A stretch of 23,198 nt of DNA from Veillonella sp. (GCA_022737715.1 JAIITD010000012.1:1-23198); one strand, 5' to 3'. Positions 1 through 8,875 are shown, counted from the first letter of the stretch. The notes: generated from the sequence alone by a model not told the origin. Numbers and translations are program-made.

Positions 1-30
1 GTGTCATTATAATGACACCCGTCTTTTATT
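1..30. terminator. Probable right half of a bidirectional hairpin terminator, cut by the window edge
   Basis: Bases 1-18 (GTGTCATTATAATGACAC) are a perfect 18-bp palindrome, followed by CCGTCTTTT. It lies about 37 nt downstream of the stop codon of the minus-strand lactonase gene. If the missing left side reads AAAAGACGG, the whole would be a classic bidirectional terminator. The missing half cannot be seen, so an operator-type palindrome is also possible. Confidence 0.45.
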
Positions 31-54
31 ACGTCTATTTTTATTTAATTAAAA

Positions 55-1083
55 TTAAATTGGTAATATACAAGTTGGACTTTCAGCTTTAATAGAGTTC
101 TCCTTCAATGATAATGTACCATCACAATTAATACTAAATAATTGAATGGTATCAGAATCCTCATTGGCAACCCAGATTTCATCTCCTACAGGACTCATCA
201 TCGCAAACCGTGGCGTCTTTCCTGTAGAAACATTATCTATAAATTCTAATGTAACAGTAATCGTATTAATTCGATATGTTGTAATACTATCATGTAGTCG
301 ATTGGTCACATATAAATGATTTTGATCTGGAGATAAGATAATGGCACTAGCTTGTCCTTTTCCTGTATACCCCTCTGGTAAGGAGCTTATTTCTTGTTGT
401 AAGGACAATGTTCCCGTATCACTATCAAAATTATAAGAAGATACGAAATTACCTTTTTCATTGATACAATATATACGTTTATTATCCTTAGTAATAACGA
501 TATGACGTGGTTCACTACCTTCAGGGGCATTTACAGTTGATACTAACTCCAAATTTCCTGTCTTCTCATCTATGGCAAAGCACCAAATTCGTTCATATCC
601 AATACCTCTGCCTTGAGTTGGTACTAATAAGTATTTGCCACTTTGATCTAATATACATTGATGTGCATGAGAAACACCATCAGGTACTATTCCCTCTAAA
701 TGATAAGTATATATAGCCTCACCTAGAGAACCATCATCTAAGCGTGGCAATGTTGCAACTGTACCACCTTGCAAAGTAGCAACAAAGACAAAACGATTGT
801 CCCTACTACAAACCATATATACAGGGTTTTTACCTGTTGAACCAACTCTATTTAAGAAGGTTAGATTCCCATCCGCTTCTATTTTATAGGAGCTAACTTT
901 ATCAAAATCACCATGAACAGCATAAATGAACTTTTTATTGTTATCGGTAATAAGATACGATGGATTATCAAAAGAATCTACAATAGTAGAAGGAATCCAT
1001 TTTTCATTTACATCAAAAATGCGAATACCTAGGCCCCTTGCATTACGTTCTTTTGTAGTTCTACAACCAATGTATGTGTACAT
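55..1083 (-). CDS. Lactonase-family seven-bladed beta-propeller protein (6-phosphogluconolactonase-like)
   Basis: A 342-residue protein of the YbhE/Pgl-type beta-propeller lactonase family, whose members are usually 330-350 residues, so it looks complete. Repeated blade motifs are visible: a Pro-Ser-Tyr-Leu near residue 40, an SHAHQ...LLVP segment typical of the family near residues 138-155, SEPRHIVI near 190, and an SPDQNHLYVTN blade near 255. No signal peptide is apparent, so it is probably cytoplasmic. The start at 1083 follows a strong AGGAGG site 6 nt upstream, which overlaps the stop codon of the small upstream ORF. The family hydrolyses 6-phosphogluconolactone in some bacteria, but many members have unknown substrates. 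If the host is Veillonella, which uses lactate rather than sugars, the substrate is open. Family assignment is solid; function is not. Confidence 0.85.
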   Translation of the reverse strand: MYTYIGCRTTKERNARGLGIRIFDVNEKWIPSTIVDSFDNPSYLITDNNKKFIYAVHGDFDKVSSYKIEADGNLTFLNRVGSTGKNPVYMVCSRDNRFVFVATLQGGTVATLPRLDDGSLGEAIYTYHLEGIVPDGVSHAHQCILDQSGKYLLVPTQGRGIGYERIWCFAIDEKTGNLELVSTVNAPEGSEPRHIVITKDNKRIYCINEKGNFVSSYNFDSDTGTLSLQQEISSLPEGYTGKGQASAIILSPDQNHLYVTNRLHDSITTYRINTITVTLEFIDNVSTGKTPRFAMMSPVGDEIWVANEDSDTIQLFSINCDGTLSLKENSIKAESPTCILPI

Positions 1084-1092
1084 AAATACCTC

Positions 1093-1236
1093 CTATAGCA
1101 TGTATAGCTGATAAAAACCAAGGCTACACAGTATTGCAAATATGATGAGCATAACAAAAGTCCAAATAAATAGATGGAGGAATACTTTATTAGTGTCACT
1201 TTCTGTAACATCTTCACCTTGTGAATAAGCCGCCAT
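1093..1236 (-). CDS. Putative 47-residue single-pass membrane micro-protein
   Basis: This short ORF starts with ATG at 1236 and ends with TAG at 1093-1095. It encodes a polar, acidic N-terminus (residues 2-17, with Glu-Asp and Glu-Ser-Asp clusters) followed by a hydrophobic stretch at about residues 18-41, which looks like one transmembrane helix. Its TAG stop is embedded in the ribosome binding site of the lactonase gene (CTATAGGAGG), an arrangement typical of translational coupling. Its own ribosome binding site is weak (GGA 9 nt upstream of ATG). No family is recognised. The composition is not random and position fits a real gene, but nothing proves expression. The function is unknown. Confidence 0.5.
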   Translation of the reverse strand: MAAYSQGEDVTESDTNKVFLHLFIWTFVMLIIFAILCSLGFYQLYML

Positions 1237-1258
1237 AATTAAAGATCCAGCAGTTGAT

Positions 1259-1309
1259 AAAGCACTGTCTGTATTGAAACAGTAATACTGTAAACACAGA
1301 CAGTGCTTT
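1259..1309 (-). terminator. Terminator of the comEA-comEC-holA-polC operon
   Basis: A perfect 14-bp inverted repeat pairs 1259-1272 (AAAGCACTGTCTGT) with 1296-1309. The loop holds a second small palindrome, ACAGTA-A-TACTGT, at 1279-1291. The repeat begins 17 nt downstream of the polC stop codon. The U-tract after the stem is short (TTTATC), so some read-through into the small ORF and lactonase gene is possible. Confidence 0.75.
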
Positions 1310-1326
1310 ATTCATTTATGAAATTA

Positions 1327-4300
1327 TTACCCAAACAACGACATTTGCTCGTCTTCTGGCAAATCACCACAACATTTAAGTTCTTTCATTGTTTCAATGA
1401 TTGTAGCAGAAACCTTACAACGACGTTGCAAGTCTTTTAAGGATGTAAACGGCTTTGTCTCCCGTTCTTCTACAATTGCATCAGCAACGGTTTCACCAAG
1501 TGAGTCGATAGCTAAGAACGGTGGTAATAGCGCCCCATCCTTAATGCTGAATCGACGTGCACCGGAGTGCTGAATATCTACATTGATAAACCGATAGCCC
1601 CGTTGATACATTTCCATGGATACCTCTAAGGCGGACATCAAATCCTTTTCCTTAGGGCTGGCACCACGGTCAAGCGCTTTGATACGATTAAATTCTCTAA
1701 GTTGAGTATTCAAATCACCGGTCATGATCCGTAAATCAAAGGCTTTTGCACGGATGGAGAAATAAGCAGCGTAGAATGCTAACGGATGATATACCTTAAA
1801 CCATGCAATGCGGAAGGCCATCATAACGTAAGCAACCGCATGGGCACGTGGGAATAGATAGGAAATCTTTTTACAAGACTCAATAAACCATTCAGGAATA
1901 TTATTTTCTCGCATTTCTTTTTCAAATTCCGTAGTCGCTTGCCCCTGTTTATTTCTCTTTTCGATGCCCTTCCCTTTACGAACATTTTCCATGACGAAGA
2001 AACTATTTTTCTTATTCATACCACGATGAATTAAAAAGTTCATTACGTCATCACGGGTAGAAATGGCTTCGTTCAATTTACAAGTACCATTTTTAATGAG
2101 TTCCTGCGCATTATCGAGCCATACATTCGTACCATGGGAGAAACCAGAAATACGTACAAGATCTGAGAATGTTTGCGGTCTTGAATCTTCCAGCATACCC
2201 CGTACAAATTTTGTACCACATTCCGGTACGGCAAGGCTCGCTACTTGATCCCCTTGCAACTGTTCCGGCGTCAATCCGATACCCTCTGTTGATGAGAATA
2301 AACTAAGCGTTCTCGGATCATCAAAGGGAATTGTTTTTGCATCGATACCTGTCAAATCCTCCAACATACGAATAATTGTCGGATCATCATGGCCCAGAAT
2401 ATCGAGTTTTGTCATACGTCCTTCAATAGAGTGATAGTCAAAGTGAGTGGTTAATACGCCACTCTCTTTTTTATTTGCCGGATGTTGGATCGGCGTAAAG
2501 TGATGCACATCCATATCGCGAGGACAAACCATGATACCACCAGGATGTTGGCCTGTCGTATTTTTTACATTTGTAAATCCTTTTGCGAGATGCTCAAGGA
2601 ATCCACTACGAGCCTGAATATTTCTAAGCTCTGCATATTTCTTTACATACCCAAACGCAGTCTTATCTGCAATGGTACCAATGGTACCGGCCTTAAATAC
2701 ATTATCACGGCCGAACAATTCTTCTGTGTACTTATGCGCCTTTGCTTGGTAATCACCAGAGAAGTTCAAATCAATATCTGGAACCTTATCGCCTTCGAAA
2801 CCAAGGAAAATAGCAAATGGAATATCATGGCCATTTGTCTGTAATGGATGACCACAATTAGGACAGTCACGACGCGGCAAATCGAATCCACCGGCATATT
2901 CACCATTTTCATAAAATTCCGACCACTTACATTCAGGGCAAATATAATGCGGTGGCAATGGATTAACTTCTGTAATTTCCGACATAGTTGCTGCAAAGGA
3001 CGAACCTACAGAACCACGAGAACCTACGAGATAGCCATCATCTAGCGATTTTTTTACTAGCTTATGTGCGATATAGTAAAGTACGCCATAACCATTACTG
3101 ATGATACAATCAAGCTCATAATCTAGGCGTTCTTGTACAACACGAGGCAATGGATCACCGTAAATCTTCTTCGCATTTACATAGCACATTTCTGTGAAAG
3201 CTTCATCAGCCCCTTCGATTTTAGGTGAATATGTGCCATCTGGCACTGGCTTGATATCTTCAATACTATCATTGATAGCCCGTGTATTTGCAACAACAAC
3301 CTCATATGCTTTTTCCTCGCTTAAATACGGGAATGAAGCTAACATTTCATCGGTAGTACGCAAATGTAAATCAGGTTGTTCATCCGCATCAGGGAAACCA
3401 CAAGCGGTTAACATAATCTCACGATATATCTTTTCCTCTGGCGTTAAATAATGGACGTCACAGGTAGCACATACGCGTTTATTGAGGGCTTCCCCCAATT
3501 CAATAACGGTCTTATTCATATCGATAAGAGCTTGTTCATCTGGAACAATTCCCTTGCGAATTAAGAATGTATTATTTGTATGTGGTTGAATTTCAAGATA
3601 ATCATAGAATGACGCAATCGTTAATAACTCTTCTTTAGAAGAACCTTTAACGATAGCTTGCATCAATTCACCAGCTTCACAGGCAGAACCAATGAGAATG
3701 CCTTCACGATGTTCTTCAATGATAGAACGAGGCAAACGAGGTCTCCGTTTATAATATTCCAAATGAGATATGGAAATCATTTTATACAGATTCCGTAAGC
3801 CTACCATATTCTGCGCTAACAAAATAATGTGATAACGAGGTGCCTCGTCTTTTCGTTTTACAACGTCTAAGGATAATTCCTTTTCTAAATCCGCATCATC
3901 AACGAGATACCCTTCAACGCCATAAATAACCTTAACACCTAGCTCTTTACCAAGTGCTTGCGCCTCTGGAAAGGCTTGTACAACACCATGGTCGGTAATG
4001 GCAACAGCAGGATGGCCCCATTTTTTGACGGTTTTAAATAAATCCTTAATCGATACTAATGCATCTTTATCACTCATCTTAGTATGGAGATGCAGTTCTA
4101 CACGAGAATCTGGTCTATCCTCTGTCCGTTCATTTGTATTGTCTTCTTCGATAGCTTCAATACTGCGTATAGATAAAATGTAGTCCTTATCAAATCGATC
4201 ATCAAAGTTGACGCTACCTTGGACACGCACCTTTTGCAATTTCTTTAATTGTTTTAATAAGGCATCCCCTTCTTCGGGGCTATTCGTAAATTTGATAAAC

Positions 4301-5052
4301 TTCATACTGTTCGTATCATCTACGATACTGCCATTTACGATACTTTTACCAGTCCTAGTATCACGTTTATCAAGACCAACGAACACACCTTCAAAAATGA
4401 CACTTGGTGTTTCTACGGTGCCCATAATACTGGAGGTCGTACCCTCAATGCGTGGTCCTAAAATCATACCCTCATCAGTAGGCGCATCCTTAGGAGCCCG
4501 TTGAGGATATTTCTTACCACCTTTATGTTGATGTCCGCTATTAGCTGAAGATGTAGATGATGAGCTGCTAGATACAGATGGATTTCTTGTAGTTACAGAC
4601 TCATACGATGTGGGGTCTGGATTAAAATAGTCCAATTCCACTGCATCCATAAATGGCACAAACTCATCTGCATAATCAATTTCATCATCATTATTACCAG
4701 CGAAGGACTTGCCTCTCTCTGGCATCTTTTCTTCCTCTAATTTTTGTCGATGCGCTTCAACATCTTCAATAAATTCACCTACACCACAACCACCTGCATA
4801 GTAGTACGGTGCAAATTCTTCGTCATCGTCATCTACCTTCCATGCGAAGCAGCAAGACGTAGTTGCATTGGTAGGAATCATATCAAAGGAAATATTTTTT
4901 TCTTTGTACCAAGCAGCTAAGCGTTCTTGTAATGACACTAATGTTTTAAACGCTGAATCTGCTGCTTGAATGGTTACCTGTTTATCATCACAATTCACAT
5001 AGAAAACAGGTTTACTATTCTGTTTTGGTACTACTCGATAACGTACTTTCAT
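1327..5052 (-). CDS. polC: DNA polymerase III alpha subunit, PolC type, lacking the inserted exonuclease domain
   Basis: This is the replicative DNA polymerase catalytic subunit of the Gram-positive PolC type, 1241 residues. Domain order: a divergent N-terminal region with acidic and Ser-rich linkers (about 120-180), an OB-type domain (about 215-300), a PHP domain (HLH at 321-323, TDH at 353-355), then the polymerase core. The core has GSRGSVGSS at 677-685, a zinc site at Cys705/708/730/733, catalytic DIDLNFSGD at 759-767, and the third aspartate in KLDILGHDD (Asp884). The C-terminus ends in QMSLF (1236-1240), a beta-clamp-binding motif. The odd feature is the PHP region: where other PolC proteins carry about 180 residues of DEDD exonuclease starting with DVETTG, this one has only about 22 linker residues (384-406). 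B. subtilis PolC is about 1437 residues, and the difference matches one such domain. The start at 5052 has AAGGGA 5 nt upstream and lies 2 nt after the holA stop. Confidence 0.95.
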   Translation of the reverse strand: MKVRYRVVPKQNSKPVFYVNCDDKQVTIQAADSAFKTLVSLQERLAAWYKEKNISFDMIPTNATTSCCFAWKVDDDDEEFAPYYYAGGCGVGEFIEDVEAHRQKLEEEKMPERGKSFAGNNDDEIDYADEFVPFMDAVELDYFNPDPTSYESVTTRNPSVSSSSSSTSSANSGHQHKGGKKYPQRAPKDAPTDEGMILGPRIEGTTSSIMGTVETPSVIFEGVFVGLDKRDTRTGKSIVNGSIVDDTNSMKFIKFTNSPEEGDALLKQLKKLQKVRVQGSVNFDDRFDKDYILSIRSIEAIEEDNTNERTEDRPDSRVELHLHTKMSDKDALVSIKDLFKTVKKWGHPAVAITDHGVVQAFPEAQALGKELGVKVIYGVEGYLVDDADLEKELSLDVVKRKDEAPRYHIILLAQNMVGLRNLYKMISISHLEYYKRRPRLPRSIIEEHREGILIGSACEAGELMQAIVKGSSKEELLTIASFYDYLEIQPHTNNTFLIRKGIVPDEQALIDMNKTVIELGEALNKRVCATCDVHYLTPEEKIYREIMLTACGFPDADEQPDLHLRTTDEMLASFPYLSEEKAYEVVVANTRAINDSIEDIKPVPDGTYSPKIEGADEAFTEMCYVNAKKIYGDPLPRVVQERLDYELDCIISNGYGVLYYIAHKLVKKSLDDGYLVGSRGSVGSSFAATMSEITEVNPLPPHYICPECKWSEFYENGEYAGGFDLPRRDCPNCGHPLQTNGHDIPFAIFLGFEGDKVPDIDLNFSGDYQAKAHKYTEELFGRDNVFKAGTIGTIADKTAFGYVKKYAELRNIQARSGFLEHLAKGFTNVKNTTGQHPGGIMVCPRDMDVHHFTPIQHPANKKESGVLTTHFDYHSIEGRMTKLDILGHDDPTIIRMLEDLTGIDAKTIPFDDPRTLSLFSSTEGIGLTPEQLQGDQVASLAVPECGTKFVRGMLEDSRPQTFSDLVRISGFSHGTNVWLDNAQELIKNGTCKLNEAISTRDDVMNFLIHRGMNKKNSFFVMENVRKGKGIEKRNKQGQATTEFEKEMRENNIPEWFIESCKKISYLFPRAHAVAYVMMAFRIAWFKVYHPLAFYAAYFSIRAKAFDLRIMTGDLNTQLREFNRIKALDRGASPKEKDLMSALEVSMEMYQRGYRFINVDIQHSGARRFSIKDGALLPPFLAIDSLGETVADAIVEERETKPFTSLKDLQRRCKVSATIIETMKELKCCGDLPEDEQMSLFG

Positions 5053-5054
5053 TT

Positions 5055-6035
5055 TTATCCCTTATACCCACAATAGGTCAAACATAAATCCCTAAATCGC
5101 CACATATCCCCTTTGCTTGTGCGGCTATCTAATATAACCTCATATAATCCTTTTAAGAGTGCTTTTAAAGCCTTTATAGAAATACGAGAACTTGCTTCAT
5201 AGGCCAGTTTTATAGGGTACGATTTGTAAGAGGCCCCATTTTCTTTACAAAAATTTTCTACTTGTTTAGCTGTCATACCTGCAGCACGACATTCGCTTAC
5301 CAATAATTGGAGACGCAATTGTCCTTCGATATACCCCATGGCGCGGTCGATTTCTTTATAGCTAAACATAAATGGAAATAATTCTAATAAGGTATTCACA
5401 TCTTGTTTTAATAGAGCTTCTTTAAAGGTAAAGATATTTTTAGCCCCATAATTACTACTATGTTCCATTAAAAAAGACCTATCGATTTTCTTATGATTCC
5501 CTAATAAGAGAAAATATCGATCAAACTCGGTGCGCATAAAGGCAACAGGCACATCTTGCCATAACTCCAATAAGTGAGATACATAATCATGCCCATCAGG
5601 TGTTAGCGTATATCCATTAGATGTGCAATACTGACGTATCCACATCAATAAATCGTCACCTTCTAATCGCTTACATTCCTTGTTAGGAATCGATTCTAAT
5701 ATCTTTTTATTTTGTTTTAATCGTTTATCCACCATATCGTGATAGATAATAAGTACTGGATTATCACCGGTATAATTCATCAGTAAATCAGCCAGTGCAT
5801 CCCATTCTTGACTCTCTTTTTGCCCTGCTTTTTTTAAGATAGGAGGATTAATAAGACAAAATACCTTGGCATCGCCAAACAAAGAATCCTCCATCAATTG
5901 TTCTGATATTTTGGAAGGACCCGCTTCATCATGCAATACGCGCACATCTAGATTTTTATGAGATAAGAAAAATTTTTGTTTCTCTTCTTCTATGAGTTGT
6001 GGTTCATTACCATAAATTAGATATACTTGATGCAT
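5055..6035 (-). CDS. holA: DNA polymerase III delta subunit
   Basis: The delta subunit of the clamp-loader complex opens the sliding clamp so it can be placed on primed DNA. The 326-residue product has the typical N-terminus, beginning with VYLIYGNEPQLIEEE, then the AAA+-like fold without a Walker motif, and a helical C-terminal collar domain (DNA_pol3_delta family). The start at 6035 was chosen because GGAGG lies 8 nt upstream. In-frame ATGs further upstream, at 6053 and 6086, would overlap the comEC end and add residues that do not resemble the family. It lies 14 nt after comEC and 2 nt before polC, so the genes are surely co-transcribed. The holA-comEC neighbourhood is common in Firmicutes; polC as the next gene is less usual. 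Confidence 0.92.
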   Translation of the reverse strand: MHQVYLIYGNEPQLIEEEKQKFFLSHKNLDVRVLHDEAGPSKISEQLMEDSLFGDAKVFCLINPPILKKAGQKESQEWDALADLLMNYTGDNPVLIIYHDMVDKRLKQNKKILESIPNKECKRLEGDDLLMWIRQYCTSNGYTLTPDGHDYVSHLLELWQDVPVAFMRTEFDRYFLLLGNHKKIDRSFLMEHSSNYGAKNIFTFKEALLKQDVNTLLELFPFMFSYKEIDRAMGYIEGQLRLQLLVSECRAAGMTAKQVENFCKENGASYKSYPIKLAYEASSRISIKALKALLKGLYEVILDSRTSKGDMWRFRDLCLTYCGYKG

Positions 6036-6049
6036 CGCTAACCCTCCTT

Positions 6050-8242
6050 TCATAATCGATAGTCCGGAATATATTGATAGCCCCATAAATGAACATGTTC
6101 CGCATCTGGATCAATGTCTCGCATCGCTCCTCGAGGCATGCTAACAAGCATAGGCCGATTCGGATGTAACGCTATAAATTGATTCACCATATATGACTGG
6201 GATGTAATCAAAATAGTGTTCCTCATATCATTTAATTTTAGTTTTTTTTCACCATTTTGTCTATTATAGACCATCACAGACGATATATCATTTTTGTATA
6301 AAACAGTATTTTTGCCTGTCGATTGAAATCGTTTAACCTGCACATTTTTTAAGGGAATACCAAAACTTTGTAGACCATTTCTTACGCGAATTTCACTAGC
6401 TTTCATAGGAATAGCATCAGGTGTATCGATATATACAATCGCCTTTTTTTCGTAAGGTTTTACAATGAGCATCGCATTAGACTGTTTCATAGGTACAATA
6501 TGTAAAATCGTTTCATTTCTATATAAGATGCCACTATAAGCTATAGCAATTATACCGATTCCCATAAGAATAATGCCTTTTGTGAAAGTTCTAAATCTAA
6601 GCTTTAATGAAACTAAGTTTATATATAGTAATCCTATACATCCATAGTATAACATCCCTAATGTGGAAGAAATGGTACCTATCCACCACAAACAAATAGA
6701 ACTGTTAGCGAGATGAGCATTTGCATATAAACATATGGTTAAGATACTATCTACTAATTTCCATACAAATCCTATGGGAATAAGTAACGAAATAATCGTA
6801 CACCCAAACAACAGAATAATAGCTATATCGAGTAAAGGTGTTATGATGATAGCCGCCAATAGACTGGCTAAACTCAAATAGTGAAAATAATACAACTGAA
6901 AAGGTATCAATAAAAGCTGTGCACTGATGCAGAGTACTAGTGGAGCTTTCACAATCGGTGGCAACACTGTGATCCATCGATATAAAGGCATGCCAAATAC
7001 TAAGAGCCCATAGGTAGCACCAAAGGATAGTTGAAAGCTTACATCTAATATAAGTAATGGATCGTATAGTAAAAATAGTATGGCCGTCACTGCCAATCCT
7101 TGTTTTGCCGTATACATGCGGCCTTTTAAATAAGCTAAAGCTAGCCAAATCCCCATTATGGTTGAACGAACAACAGGTGCACTAAAACCAACTAATATAC
7201 AATAAAAGATAGATACTATAATACCACCTATCATGGCATATCGTTTTCTGATACGACCTAATCTACATAGGCCATATACGATAGAAAATAACAAAGCAAT
7301 ATGGGAACCCGATATAGATAAAATATGAATGATGCCAGTGTAGCCAAATTGACGCAGTACATCTTGACCTAATTCTCCATAGTGTCCACCTAGAACTAAC
7401 GCAGTTCCAAGCCATTTCGTCGTATCTGATAGATACTGTTGCATCAATACTTCAACAGTGCTACGCATAGAATCAATTATGTGAAGCCACCGTTGATAAT
7501 AAGCGATATAAGAATCTATCTTATACTGTTCAAATACGTGTAAATCAACCACCTTATAGGTACCATCAAATATGGTACCAATATCTTCATTACGTATTGC
7601 CTTATTTCGCTTATCAATAGTACCTCGTTCTTCTGTTAGATATAGAGATTTAGGCGTACCATAAACGATAATAGAATCCCCCATATGAAGATGTGTAGAA
7701 TTTTCTTGTATTGTTACCTTAATATGCCCATCAGCCTTAATATGCACGCCTTTTGCCGTATCCTTGTGTGGCACTAGCCCTAACAGTACAGCACTAAAGG
7801 ATTTATATTCTTTTCCATCGATTATTTTTAGATCTACCGGAGAATCAATGAGTAATGTATATTCACCTTCTTGTGATAAAAAGAATTTAGTGTGCCCTAC
7901 ATATTGATTAATTTGATGGTTTACATGTACATATGATACGCCCCCTAATGCACATGAAATGATACAAGTTACAATTATATATGTAATTGATAAAGACGAT
8001 TGTAACCTATAACGAACTACAGATTTAACCAATGTGTATAGTAAGTAGCCAACTGTGCCAAATATACAGTACCAACTTGTATCGAGCAATACATAATGCC
8101 AGCTATAGGCACATAATATGCCTAGTATGATACCACTTAGTATACAATGGGCTATCTCTGAGTATGTCATTACCATATTTAGGGTCAAATAGATAGGTAC
8201 ATTAGACTGTAATTTTATCGCGTATCTTCTTAAATAGTCCAT
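6050..8242 (-). CDS. comEC: ComEC/Rec2-family competence membrane channel with shortened C-terminal domain
   Basis: ComEC forms the inner-membrane channel that takes up single-stranded DNA during natural transformation. The 730-residue product has N-terminal membrane segments (about 30-100), a soluble OB-like DUF4131 region (about 115-235), and the Competence domain (about 270-545). That domain carries HILSISGSHIALL (306-318) and APVVRSTIMG (355-364), both family signatures. After the last membrane helix (about 553-572), a tail of about 155 residues starts like the usual metallo-beta-lactamase-type domain (ILHIVPMKQSNAMLIV), but no HxHxDH motif follows, so this domain is degenerate. The start at 8242 overlaps comEA by 41 nt and has AAGGG 8 nt upstream. 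An ATG at 8176 just after comEA, without a clear binding site, is the alternative. The reading frame is intact. Confidence 0.92.
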   Translation of the reverse strand: MDYLRRYAIKLQSNVPIYLTLNMVMTYSEIAHCILSGIILGILCAYSWHYVLLDTSWYCIFGTVGYLLYTLVKSVVRYRLQSSLSITYIIVTCIISCALGGVSYVHVNHQINQYVGHTKFFLSQEGEYTLLIDSPVDLKIIDGKEYKSFSAVLLGLVPHKDTAKGVHIKADGHIKVTIQENSTHLHMGDSIIVYGTPKSLYLTEERGTIDKRNKAIRNEDIGTIFDGTYKVVDLHVFEQYKIDSYIAYYQRWLHIIDSMRSTVEVLMQQYLSDTTKWLGTALVLGGHYGELGQDVLRQFGYTGIIHILSISGSHIALLFSIVYGLCRLGRIRKRYAMIGGIIVSIFYCILVGFSAPVVRSTIMGIWLALAYLKGRMYTAKQGLAVTAILFLLYDPLLILDVSFQLSFGATYGLLVFGMPLYRWITVLPPIVKAPLVLCISAQLLLIPFQLYYFHYLSLASLLAAIIITPLLDIAIILLFGCTIISLLIPIGFVWKLVDSILTICLYANAHLANSSICLWWIGTISSTLGMLYYGCIGLLYINLVSLKLRFRTFTKGIILMGIGIIAIAYSGILYRNETILHIVPMKQSNAMLIVKPYEKKAIVYIDTPDAIPMKASEIRVRNGLQSFGIPLKNVQVKRFQSTGKNTVLYKNDISSVMVYNRQNGEKKLKLNDMRNTILITSQSYMVNQFIALHPNRPMLVSMPRGAMRDIDPDAEHVHLWGYQYIPDYRL

Positions 8243-8834
8243 CGCCGATACCCTTGACGTGCTTAATATCCTCTATAGATGTAAAGGCCCCCTTACTTTG
8301 ACGATATTCTTCAATCCGTTTTGCCATAGTTGGTCCAATGCCAGGCAGTGAATCGAGTTCTTTAACGGTAGCTGTATTGATATTAATCTTTTGATTTCGT
8401 AGCAATGCTTCAGGATTTCCGTGAAAGTTAAATTTGATGTGAATATGTTGTCCACCTTGCACAGATTCAGCAAGATTAATTGACTCCAGATCTCCATATG
8501 GTAGTGCACCACCAGCCCCTTTTATGACATCCCCAACGGTCGAGCTAGATGCCACCTTATAGAGCCCTGGTGATTGAATAGCACCAGTTATATATACAAT
8601 GCTATCCTTCCCATCCGCCTGTTGTGATTCTTTCTGTGTTGTATCACCATTCATAGAAAGGGACGTACTATTTTGTTGTTCTGTGGTAGTACCCTTCGTC
8701 GTATCTGCGGCTAATACAGATGAATCTGGCATTATGGTGCTTCCTTCTGTTATAATAGGCCATAGGAAATAAATTCCTACTAAAATACACAGGATTATGA
8801 CAATCCACTTATGTGACATGATTAGTTGTTTCAT
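8202..8834 (-). CDS. comEA: ComEA-family DNA-binding competence protein
   Basis: ComEA binds double-stranded DNA at the cell surface and hands it to ComEC. The 210-residue product has a short cytoplasmic start, a membrane anchor at about residues 9-26, a low-complexity Ser/Thr/Gln linker (about 30-75), an SLBB domain (about 79-134, beginning IVYITGAIQSPG), and two C-terminal helix-hairpin-helix motifs (about 150-209, with ININTATVKELDSLPGIG). This is the standard Firmicute ComEA architecture. The start at 8834 was chosen because GGAGG stands 7 nt upstream. The open frame extends to 8921, but the added residues run through a hairpin and do not resemble the family. It is the first gene of the comEA-comEC-holA-polC operon. 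The usual second gene, comEB, is not here but 1.5 kb away. Confidence 0.93.
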   Translation of the reverse strand: MKQLIMSHKWIVIILCILVGIYFLWPIITEGSTIMPDSSVLAADTTKGTTTEQQNSTSLSMNGDTTQKESQQADGKDSIVYITGAIQSPGLYKVASSSTVGDVIKGAGGALPYGDLESINLAESVQGGQHIHIKFNFHGNPEALLRNQKININTATVKELDSLPGIGPTMAKRIEEYRQSKGAFTSIEDIKHVKGIGDGLFKKIRDKITV

Positions 8835-8875
8835 ATGGTCACCTCCTACTATTAGAGTTTCCATATACAACAAAT

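Noticed and set aside
1029..1217. 62-residue minus-strand frame overlapping the lactonase start
   Set aside because: It overlaps the lactonase coding start and the micro-ORF in a different frame; the micro-ORF at 1093-1236 has the better placement, with its stop in the next gene's binding site.
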